This document shows positions 1-5,297 of a stretch of DNA of 8,287 nucleotides, one piece after another; within the stretch, counting starts at the first letter, position 1, and every line of letters starts with the position of its first letter. The DNA lies in contig JAJRXH010000714.1 in NCBI GenBank assembly GCA_024276395.1, forward strand, positions 1-8,287, read 5' to 3'. The notes below the pieces were generated by a model. The model worked only from the letters and a program-made list of their open reading frames with translations, had not been told where the DNA came from and did no database searches. This DNA is from an archaeon. GTDB lineage: Archaea; Asgardarchaeota; Heimdallarchaeia; Hodarchaeales; S146-22. The translations under genes were made by a program, and so were the position numbers.

Positions 1-122
1 AACTCATACAGTCCGTACAAGAAAAATGCATTCTGAATGACTAATAAGACAGCTGCTATTCTAATCAATAACACGTTCGTTTCTAGATCAATTAATGGTT
101 TTCTTGTCGTCAACTTTTCCAC
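1..122 (-). CDS. N-terminal part of an unidentified membrane protein, cut by the window edge
   Basis: An open frame of 40 codons runs leftward off the window. It opens with GTG at 122-120, just after GGTGAT (complementary to the archaeal 16S rRNA tail), which lies 6 bases before the GTG. The frame is closed upstream by a TGA near position 173, and no ATG lies between. The protein begins MEKLTTRKPLIDLETN, a short charged and polar stretch, and continues into one hydrophobic segment at about residues 17-38 that reads like a first transmembrane helix with the N-terminus in the cytoplasm. Too little is present to name a family. It runs in the same direction as the transporter operon but about 470 bases beyond its end, so it is probably a separate unit. 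The well-placed ribosome site and membrane-like composition favour a real gene over chance. Confidence 0.5.
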   Translation of the reverse strand, partial: MEKLTTRKPLIDLETNVLLIRIAAVLLVIQNAFFLYGLYE

Positions 123-191
123 TGTATCATCACCATCATCTAACTGAATGAAATTGAAAGGGATGCATGAATTCCCTCATGATGCTAAATG

Positions 192-223
192 AGGTCTTCC
201 CTACGATTCAATGTAGGTCTTCC
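192..223. repeat. Direct repeat of AGGTCTTCC, 23 bases apart
   Basis: AGGTCTTCC occurs exactly at 192-200 and 215-223, so the copies are about two helical turns apart. Between and overlapping them is a short inverted pair, CTAC (201-204) and GTAG (213-216). A T-rich stretch (224-229) follows; on the minus strand this is an A-rich, TATA-like element upstream of the gene that starts at 122. The arrangement could be a regulator site for that gene. Confidence 0.4.
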
Positions 224-459
224 TTTTTTAAGCAGAATGACATGCTGTAAAAAGTCAAGAATTTCTTCAAAAAAAAATTAACCAAAGTCATTCATTTCTC
301 TACTTCCCTTGAAACAACTTCCAAGAACTGATACCTTCCATTAAATTCTCTAAAGACAAGTAAATAACTCCCAAATTAACAATGATCACACCTTTGATGG
401 GAGGAAAATCCCTTCTTACTGTTATTTGTCATAATTAATCAATAAATCAAGCAGATATT

Positions 460-485
460 AAAAAGTCAAAACAAGAAATTGACTT
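460..485 (-). terminator. Candidate terminator of the nickel transporter operon
   Basis: AAGTCAA (463-469) and TTGACTT (479-485) form a perfect 7-bp inverted repeat with a 9-base loop. On the minus strand the stem runs straight into TTTTT (464-460) and then AAT. It lies about 105 bases past the stop of the ATPase gene, in the right orientation. Archaeal termination depends mainly on the T-run, so the stem may be incidental; the T9 on the minus strand at 277-269 is a back-up candidate. Confidence 0.4.
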
Positions 486-590
486 CCATTGTTTAATGAA
501 TGAAACTCATCACCCCTACCATGAGCAATTAGATAATGTGGAAGAACGACAATAAGTTCTCACTGACTAAAATTTCGGAAACTCTCACAG

Positions 591-1328
591 TCATGAGTTT
601 TCAAAAAACAAGTCTTCCTTGAGTGATGTCACGTACTTAGAATTCAAGAATTCCTCAAATGAATCAAAGATGCCTACAACCTCGCCTTCCCACAGCAGAA
701 TGATTCTGTCTGCAGCTTTCATCACGTCAAAATCATGCGTGACGACCACGACGGTATGATGAGGACGAAAGTTCTTAATGGTTCTAATCATGTTAGGTTT
801 AGCCCAGGGATCAATCCCTAGCGTTGGTTCATCGAGGATCACGACCTTAGGATCTAATGCAAGAATGCCTGCAAAGGCCACCTTCTTTTTCTCACCGAAA
901 GATAAATTGAAAATGGGTCTTTTCCGCAAGTGCTCAACTCCTGCTTCTTCAAGAGCATGAGTAACTTTTTTTTCGATTTCCTCCTTAGATAACCCGACAT
1001 TTCGTGGACCAAAGGCAACATCTTGTTCAACAATGGGGAAAAAAAGCTGATCATCTGGGTTTTGGAAGACTAACCCTACTAGTTGCTGAATCTTCTTTTG
1101 ATTCTTTTTAGTTAAAGTGATACCTTCGACGATTATTTCTCCAGAAGTGGGGAGTAAAAGTCCGTTAAAGTGCTTGACTAACGTCGTTTTACCAGAACCA
1201 TTTGGCCCGGCAATGACAGTGAAATCACCTTCAAATATCTCTAGGTTGATGTTCTTGAGGACGTTTTTTCCCTTCTGCGTATAAGAAAAAGTTAAATCCT
1301 TGGCAATGATGACGGGTCGTTTATCCAC
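591..1328 (-). CDS. cbiO: ECF transporter ATPase for nickel/cobalt uptake (CbiO/NikO type)
   Basis: This is the ATP-hydrolysing subunit that powers Ni2+/Co2+ import through the CbiM-CbiQ membrane complex. Numbered from the GTG start (245 residues), the ABC motifs come in order: Walker A GPNGSGKT at 41-48; Q-loop in VFQNPDDQLF at about 87-96, whose NPDDQ is typical of ECF ATPases; signature LSFGE at 142-146, the CbiO variant of LSGGQ; Walker B VVILDEP at 162-168; and switch histidine in THD at about 198. All catalytic residues are present. A longer frame opens at 1370 but would overlap cbiQ by 40 bases. GTG at 1328 lies 8 bases after a perfect GGAGGT (1337-1342) and directly after the cbiQ stop, so I prefer it. 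This is the last gene of the four-gene operon. Cobalt cannot be excluded from the ATPase alone; nickel is inferred from the adjacent nikR. Confidence 0.95.
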   Translation of the reverse strand: MDKRPVIIAKDLTFSYTQKGKNVLKNINLEIFEGDFTVIAGPNGSGKTTLVKHFNGLLLPTSGEIIVEGITLTKKNQKKIQQLVGLVFQNPDDQLFFPIVEQDVAFGPRNVGLSKEEIEKKVTHALEEAGVEHLRKRPIFNLSFGEKKKVAFAGILALDPKVVILDEPTLGIDPWAKPNMIRTIKNFRPHHTVVVVTHDFDVMKAADRIILLWEGEVVGIFDSFEEFLNSKYVTSLKEDLFFENS

Positions 1329-1330
1329 TC

Positions 1331-2152
1331 TCAAGAACCTCCGACTACATTTAGAATCACGAAGTACCAAGGTGAAATGAGCAAGAGCAAGAATGAACTT
1401 ATCACGGAAAGAAAAAACAGCTGAAAAAGCATCTTTTTTTGGAACGGCTTGGGATCATGAGGAAAATTTCCTTGAAAATTCTTGATGATGAGAACATCGG
1501 CAATGGTTCGTGCATTCACGAGACTTCGGGCAAGTAGACCCCCAATCATGTAAGAAATCGTGCGATACGTGTAAAGATTCAATCCAAAAGTATTTCCATG
1601 ACTACGATTGGCAGCTGCCTCTTTCATGACCAAGACATCCCTGTACAATACTTCAATGTAATGAAAGATGAAAAACATCAAGGAAGTGAAAAATTTAGGA
1701 ACATGTAAGTCTTCTAGAGCATAAATGATTTCGTGGAATGAGGCTTCTGACTCGACCAGGGACAGCACGAGAATGACAATCAGGAGTGTCCTAACACCCA
1801 AGTAGAGACCATAAGTCACATTTGTCCACGATGTCGTGAAAAATCCTTGTTTTACAATGAATCGTGCTTCATGAGCCATTACGGACAATAGTGAGACTGA
1901 AACAATCAAGGGAAGAAGGGGAAGCACTTTCTTAAAAACGTTTTTCATCCGTGGTCGAAAAGAAAATAAAATTAGGATGAAAAAAGGAATGAAAAGAAAA
2001 AAAGGCACGAGTGTTTGAAATTGAGTAATGGTGAGAACGCTCAAGGTAACGATTAATAATTTCGATCGCGTGTCAGCATTCACTCGTCGAACATCTACGC
2101 CAAAATCACGTGAAAGATGGTGATGCGCATGTCCCTTGCCCACGATCATCAC
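1331..2152 (-). CDS. cbiQ: ECF transporter transmembrane coupling subunit (CbiQ type)
   Basis: This is the EcfT subunit that couples ATP hydrolysis by CbiO to the substrate-binding CbiM. It has 273 residues, the usual size. Hydrophobic segments lie at about 33-65 (two helices), 76-93, 113-133, 153-170 and 243-270. The stretch YALEDLHVPKFF (144-155) followed by HYIEVLYRD and EAAANRSHG (178-186) matches the family's first coupling-helix region. The second region is SLVNARTIADVL (210-221) followed by IIKNFQG (222-228), where relatives carry Ala-Arg-Gly-Phe; the motif is clearly degenerate here. The N-terminus is histidine-rich (GHAHHH at 7-12). Translation starts at GTG 2152 or the next codon, ATG 2149. 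Neither has a convincing ribosome site, and the upstream stop ends 1 base earlier, so translational coupling is likely. Confidence 0.88.
   Translation of the reverse strand: MMIVGKGHAHHHLSRDFGVDVRRVNADTRSKLLIVTLSVLTITQFQTLVPFFLFIPFFILILFSFRPRMKNVFKKVLPLLPLIVSVSLLSVMAHEARFIVKQGFFTTSWTNVTYGLYLGVRTLLIVILVLSLVESEASFHEIIYALEDLHVPKFFTSLMFFIFHYIEVLYRDVLVMKEAAANRSHGNTFGLNLYTYRTISYMIGGLLARSLVNARTIADVLIIKNFQGNFPHDPKPFQKKMLFQLFFLSVISSFLLLLISPWYFVILNVVGGS
1337..1342 (-). promoter_or_regulatory. Ribosome binding site that sets the cbiO start
   Basis: GGAGGT on the minus strand lies inside the last codons of cbiQ, 8 bases before GTG at 1328. No comparable site precedes the longer candidate start at 1370. 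This supports the 245-residue product and removes the apparent 40-base gene overlap. Confidence 0.75.
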
Positions 2153-2153
2153 T

Positions 2154-2519
2154 TCATTTAACTTGCCTTTTTTCTTTTTTAATCGTTCGATAAATCACGA
2201 TGGGAACGAGAAACACGATGAAAATCACGATGGCACCAATGATTGCTGAAAAGATCGTTCCCAATGGTCCTCCAATTCCCAGGAAGTCATAATCATCCAT
2301 CAATCCCAGTCGAAAACTTTCCCCTTGAAGACCGTACACGTTTTCACTCACGTAAGACAAGCCATCGGGAGCTGAAGATGCAAAAAGAGCCAACCCCATG
2401 AGAATGGTGATCAAGGCCACAATTCCATAGAGCGTCTTGGTCTTGAAAGAGAGAGGCTCTTCTCGAGCAGTTTCATCTCTTCTTGATGCGACGTTCATCC
2501 CTTCAATCTCCATCTCCAT
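2154..2519 (-). CDS. PDGLE-domain accessory subunit of the nickel transporter (CbiN/NikN-like)
   Basis: This is a small membrane partner of CbiM, in the place CbiN or NikN takes in cbiMNQO operons. It has 121 residues: a charged cytoplasmic head (1-27), a first helix (30-48), an extracytoplasmic loop with SSAPDGLSYVSE (48-59) and LMDDYDFLG (73-81), a second helix (86-110) and a basic tail. The PDGL core, with the following acidic/DY segment, is the hallmark of the PDGLE family (Pfam PF13190, from memory); the usual glutamate after PDGL is serine. Such proteins help CbiM-type components load or move the metal. ATG at 2519 has GGAGGG 6 bases upstream (2526-2531), inside the end of cbiM, which ends only 2 bases before. 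Later ATG codons at residues 3 and 8 fit the ribosome site less well. Confidence 0.8.
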   Translation of the reverse strand: MEMEIEGMNVASRRDETAREEPLSFKTKTLYGIVALITILMGLALFASSAPDGLSYVSENVYGLQGESFRLGLMDDYDFLGIGGPLGTIFSAIIGAIVIFIVFLVPIVIYRTIKKEKRQVK

Positions 2520-2521
2520 GT

Positions 2522-3172
2522 TCAGCCCTCCACTGTAGTAGCCTTTTCTTCCATTGGCAAGGGAAATTCAATGATTTGAAGGTAGCGGATGATTCCCAGG
2601 GTGATGATTCCTTCAGCCGCTCCAATGACAACGTGCCAAGCAATGATGAGTGCCATTCCCGAGGCATCAATGTTTCCAGATAGCCATAATTCTAACCCAG
2701 CAAATAACGATGAAAAAACGACAGCAGTAATTCCACCAACCAAGCCTGTCACGGTCGGAAGTAGCCGTTTTTCCTTGATGAGTCGTTCCAGCATTTTCTG
2801 CAATTGATGGGTGAAAAGTGCACCAGTAATGCTCATGTTAAAGATGTTTGCACCTAAAACTAGGATTCCTCCATCAGAAAATAACAGTGCCTGAATGCTT
2901 AATACTGCTGCAAGTACCAACATAGCGGCTTGAGGCCCCAAGACGATGGTAGCCAGAGCAGCTCCAACGAGATGGCCAGAAATACCTGGGCCCACGGGAA
3001 AATTGAACATTTGTGCCACGAAAATGACGGCACCCATTACTCCCATTTGTACGAACTTGAGTTCATTAAAATCCTTACGGATATGATGAACGCTGATGAT
3101 GAACACGGGCAACGTGATGAACCAAGTCACGACCACCACTGGTAATGAGAGCCAACCATCGAGGATGTGCAA
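2522..3172 (-). CDS. cbiM: Nickel/cobalt ECF transporter substrate-binding membrane subunit (CbiM/NikM)
   Basis: This is the metal-specific S component of the ECF importer. It has 216 residues and about six to seven hydrophobic helices. The N-terminus is Met-His-Ile-Leu-Asp-Gly. In NikM structures the metal is held by the N-terminal amine, His2 and a histidine near position 67. Here His2 is present, and His67 falls in NFPVGPGISGHLVGA (57-71), a family hallmark. Another conserved stretch, LLFSDGGILVLGANIFNM (96-113), is also present. The start codon is TTG (3172-3170), supported by GGAGGT 7 bases upstream and by the need for Met1-His2. This is the first gene of the minus-strand operon and faces nikR, which argues for nickel as the main substrate. 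Confidence 0.95.
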   Translation of the reverse strand: MHILDGWLSLPVVVVTWFITLPVFIISVHHIRKDFNELKFVQMGVMGAVIFVAQMFNFPVGPGISGHLVGAALATIVLGPQAAMLVLAAVLSIQALLFSDGGILVLGANIFNMSITGALFTHQLQKMLERLIKEKRLLPTVTGLVGGITAVVFSSLFAGLELWLSGNIDASGMALIIAWHVVIGAAEGIITLGIIRYLQIIEFPLPMEEKATTVEG

Positions 3173-3179
3173 CTTTTAA

Positions 3180-3185
3180 ACCTCC
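3180..3185 (-). promoter_or_regulatory. Ribosome binding site for the TTG start of cbiM
   Basis: AAAGGAGGT on the minus strand (GGAGGT at 3185-3180) ends 7 bases before TTG at 3172. This is the best ribosome site of the operon and makes up for a weak start codon. It confirms that the protein begins exactly with the metal-binding Met-His pair. Confidence 0.8.
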
Positions 3186-3246
3186 TTTCTCTTTTCAAGC
3201 GATTGAAAACAACTTTCTGAACTTCAGCCTGAACACGCAAACTTTG

Positions 3247-3276
3247 GTGTGACAACATTTATAAATATTGTCATAC
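3247..3276. promoter_or_regulatory. Probable NikR operator shared by cbiM and nikR
   Basis: GTGTGACAA (3247-3255) and TTGTCATAC (3268-3276) form an inverted repeat matching at 8 of 9 positions across a 12-base spacer. The outer TCATAC half is identical to the known E. coli NikR half-site (GTATGA...TCATAC), and GTGTGA differs from its partner by one base. Total length is 30 bp against 28 bp in E. coli. It sits between the divergent cbiM and nikR genes and encloses a TATA element, so binding would block both promoters. Assignment to NikR is inference from position and half-site sequence. Confidence 0.75.
3258..3267. promoter_or_regulatory. TATA element inside the operator
   Basis: TTTATAAATA lies in the operator spacer and reads as TATTTATAAA on the other strand, so it can act both ways. 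Counting about 26 bases from its centre puts starts near 3289 on the plus strand (about 45-50-base leader to nikR) and near 3236 on the minus strand (about 60-base leader to cbiM). Confidence 0.55.
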
Positions 3277-3333
3277 AATGGCGGGTAGATCAAGGATACT
3301 CGGAATCTAGTAAGAGTTAGAAATATAGGTGCC

Positions 3334-3777
3334 ATGATGATGGGAAATGAACGTCAGACTCTCCCGCAACAGAAAGCCACTCGAAAACCCATCACCATTT
3401 CCTTGCCTCGATTCCTAAGTGATCTTTTGGATGCCGAACTGAAACGATTGAACATGAGGAATCGCTCCCAGTTCATCCAACAACTCCTCATGGATTATTT
3501 CTCAAGTGAGAACACTCTCTTAAAGGCAAGGACAGTTTGTGGAGTGCTTTTGGTGCGCTATCGCGCTGAAATTACCACCGAAGAAGCAATCCAACAGCTT
3601 CAACATCAACACCATGAAATAGTGCTATATTCCACTCACCTTCACATTAACAAGAAGGAATGTCTAGAAATTGTAGCCGTGGAAGGTAATCCAACAACAA
3701 TCAAGCATCTTGTTGATGAATTTCGCGGAATTTCTGAGGTAAAATACGTGGGAACCTTACTTCAACCGAAATCGTGA
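3334..3777 (+). CDS. nikR: Nickel-responsive transcriptional regulator NikR
   Basis: This is a homotetrameric nickel sensor that, with Ni2+ bound, grips an inverted-repeat operator and represses nickel uptake. Of 147 residues, about 18-58 form the ribbon-helix-helix DNA-binding domain (KPITISLPRFL strand, then helices including NRSQFIQQLLMDYF). About 65-145 form the ACT-like metal domain. Alignment with E. coli NikR (ligands H76, H87, H89, C95) places H91, H102, H104 and C110 here, in LQHQHH and THLHINKKECLEI, so the high-affinity site is complete. Three ATG codons are in tandem at 3334, 3337 and 3340. AGGTG at 3327-3331 is only 2 bases from the first and 8 from the third, so the true start is probably 3340. 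It faces cbiM across an operator it should also use to control itself. Confidence 0.95.
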   Translation: MMMGNERQTLPQQKATRKPITISLPRFLSDLLDAELKRLNMRNRSQFIQQLLMDYFSSENTLLKARTVCGVLLVRYRAEITTEEAIQQLQHQHHEIVLYSTHLHINKKECLEIVAVEGNPTTIKHLVDEFRGISEVKYVGTLLQPKS

Positions 3778-3884
3778 GCAGAAGAAACCACTAAAATGAT
3801 GGAGATGGAAATAACTGGTGCTAGATGTTCAACCCGAGATGTTTCGGAGGTTACCTTGAAAAGACAACATCACACCTTTAGCAC

Positions 3885-3890
3885 TTTTTT
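3885..3890 (+). terminator. T-tract, probable end of the nikR transcript
   Basis: TTTTTT lies about 107 bases after the nikR stop, followed by T-rich sequence to about 3910. Archaeal RNA polymerase stops at such tracts without needing a hairpin. No strong stem precedes it. Confidence 0.35.
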
Positions 3891-3938
3891 GATTTCTAAT
3901 TAAGTATTTTCCTGAAAAATAAATCTTGTGAAATCCCC

Positions 3939-3959
3939 ATTTTATCAGATTGGTAAAAT
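3939..3959. promoter_or_regulatory. 21-bp palindrome, possible operator of the thiolase-fold operon
   Basis: ATTTTATCA and TGGTAAAAT match as an inverted repeat at 8 of 9 positions around a 3-base centre. The odd-length, short-spacer form is typical of a dimeric helix-turn-helix regulator site. It lies 135 bases before the first thiolase-fold gene. No regulator gene for it is in the window. It differs from the presumed NikR site. Confidence 0.45.
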
Positions 3960-4094
3960 AATCCTCATACTCCTCATAATAAAACATCACAAATTTTTTA
4001 ATTCTGTAGTTTTATCTGTTCTTGTAGAGTCTTCTTTCGAGAGATTTCTCTTTTTTAGTGACTTTTTCAGATCATTCGAGGCGGTGAAAGAAAT

Positions 4095-5252
4095 ATGGAA
4101 CCCGTAGCTATCATTGGTATTGGAATCGAAGGTTTTCGTTCTGAAATAAAAGAACTATCCTATAAAGAATTGATGTATCTTGCAGCCGTGAAGGCCTACG
4201 AAGACGCCAACATCACGGATCCTCGTGAAGAAATCGATGCTTTCGTGACGTGTGCCGAAGACTATCACGAAGGTACCGCCATTTTCGATGAATATACTCC
4301 TGATCAGCTAGGAAGCGTGTTAAAACCAATGCACACCATCTCTGGAGATGGCATTCAAGGACTAGCAGCAGCATACATGCAAATCGCCAGTGGACTCTTT
4401 GATACCGTGGTAGTTGAAGCACATAGCAAGGCATCAGACATCCTAACTCATGGACTCATCATGAATTTTGCGTTTGATCCTCATTACACAAGACCCTTCA
4501 AGGTAACACCTCATTACGTGGCTGCTTTAGAAAAACGAATGTACCAAGAGGTTACTGGCACGCCTGATGAGGCAATCGCACGAATAAGCGTCAAAAACCA
4601 TCATAATGCCCTATCAAATCCAAATGCTGCTTATGGAATGCATCTAGACCTTGATTCGGTCCTTGATTCCGAAATGGTCTCCACTCCATTACGTGACCTC
4701 GAAATTGCAAAACCAGCAGATGGTGCAGTAGTTTTAGTCTTAGCCAATGCAAAATTTGCAAAACGCGAGGGACGAGATCCAATCTGGATAAGAGGCCTTT
4801 CTTGGGCCACTGGCACCCCAAACCTGGACACGCGCGATTGGACGACAGCCACTTATGCTTATTTATGTGCCGAAAAGGCTTATCGTCAAGCAAAAATCAA
4901 GAACCCCATGGATCAGATCGACCTCTTCGAGATAGACGACACGTACGCCTACAAGGAACTCCAACATCTCGAGGCTATTGGCGTGTATGCTCCTGGAGAG
5001 GCTGGAAACGCTGCCTTGTTAGGAGAATTAGATCCTGATGGTGCAACACCAGTCAACGTATCTGGTGGCGTGCTGGGCGTGGGAAATACCTACGAAAATA
5101 ATGGCCTCGTGAGAATTGCTGAACTCGTGTTACAACTACGTGGTCTTGCAGGAACACGACAATTATCCGACGTGGAAACTGGATTGGCCTTATCCTGGAG
5201 AGGAGTGCCCACGGACACTGGAGCCATGGCAATCTTATCCAATCAAGAGTAG
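4095..5252 (+). CDS. Thiolase-fold protein of SCP-x type, thiolase catalytic residues absent (first copy)
   Basis: This is an acyl-CoA-handling protein of the SCP-x/lipid-transfer thiolase group, 385 residues, full length. Fold landmarks are present: VAIIGIGIEGF at the start, QIASGLFDTVVVEA (96-109), SVKNHHNALSNP (165-176), ADGAVVLVLA (208-217), VSGGVLGVGN (322-331) and QLRGLAGTRQ (347-356). At the position of the thiolase nucleophile (Cys-Ala-Ser-Gly) there is Ser83-Gly-Asp-Gly. The EHDxF histidine is Asp281 in EIDDTY, the GHP histidine is Asn331 in GNT, and no C-terminal Cys-Gly motif is seen. Ordinary thiolysis is therefore unlikely. It leads a four-gene operon and is followed after 45 bases by a paralogue, then two DUF35 genes, implying a heteromeric complex. 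It could be a structural partner or a retro-aldol/Claisen-type enzyme. Family assignment is sure; reaction unknown. Confidence 0.85.
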   Translation: MEPVAIIGIGIEGFRSEIKELSYKELMYLAAVKAYEDANITDPREEIDAFVTCAEDYHEGTAIFDEYTPDQLGSVLKPMHTISGDGIQGLAAAYMQIASGLFDTVVVEAHSKASDILTHGLIMNFAFDPHYTRPFKVTPHYVAALEKRMYQEVTGTPDEAIARISVKNHHNALSNPNAAYGMHLDLDSVLDSEMVSTPLRDLEIAKPADGAVVLVLANAKFAKREGRDPIWIRGLSWATGTPNLDTRDWTTATYAYLCAEKAYRQAKIKNPMDQIDLFEIDDTYAYKELQHLEAIGVYAPGEAGNAALLGELDPDGATPVNVSGGVLGVGNTYENNGLVRIAELVLQLRGLAGTRQLSDVETGLALSWRGVPTDTGAMAILSNQE

Positions 5253-5297
5253 AAGAAAGTTGAACGTGAAAAAGAAGTTATTTGGAGGCAAATTAAG

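Larger units (their letters stand above)
123..590. other. Intergenic region between the partial membrane gene and the transporter operon
   Basis: This AT-rich stretch of about 470 bases carries no frame that looks coding on either strand. It holds a direct repeat (192-223), an A9 run at 269-277 that reads as T9 on the minus strand, a repeated AAAAAGTCAA (249-258 and 460-469), and a stem-loop at 463-485. On the minus strand, an A-rich element around 223-231 could be the TATA element for the partial gene at the left edge. Confidence 0.6.
3778..4094. other. Intergenic region between nikR and the thiolase-fold operon
   Basis: About 320 bases without a convincing gene. A T6 run at 3885-3890, followed by further T-rich sequence, is the likely end of the nikR transcript. 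A 21-bp palindrome lies at 3939-3959, and TCCTCATA is repeated in tandem at about 3962-3978. A/T-rich stretches around 3975-4000 could hold the TATA element, but none is clear enough to mark. GAGGCGGTGA (4078-4087), one mismatch from GGAGGTGA, is the ribosome site of the next gene, 7 bases before its ATG. Confidence 0.6.

Noticed and set aside
543..560. AGAAC/GTTCT stem-loop just past the cbiO stop as the operon terminator.
   Set aside because: Only 5 bp with an 8-base loop and no T-run on the minus strand after it. The stem at 463-485 with TTTTT is a better candidate.
1329..1370. A 14-residue N-terminal extension of CbiO beginning at 1370.
   Set aside because: It would overlap cbiQ by 40 bases, lacks a ribosome site, and is not needed for the ABC fold. 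GTG at 1328 follows a perfect GGAGGT.
3796..3903. A 35-codon open frame after nikR whose first residues (MMEMEI) resemble the start of the PDGLE protein (MEMEIEG).
   Set aside because: The likeness covers only about 11-13 bases of a simple ATGGAGATGGA-type sequence, no ribosome site precedes it, and it ends in the T-rich terminator region. Chance is the better explanation.
4213..4893. Minus-strand open frames of 73-100 codons opposite the first thiolase-fold gene.
   Set aside because: They are antisense shadows of a well-supported coding region, without ribosome sites or recognisable domains.
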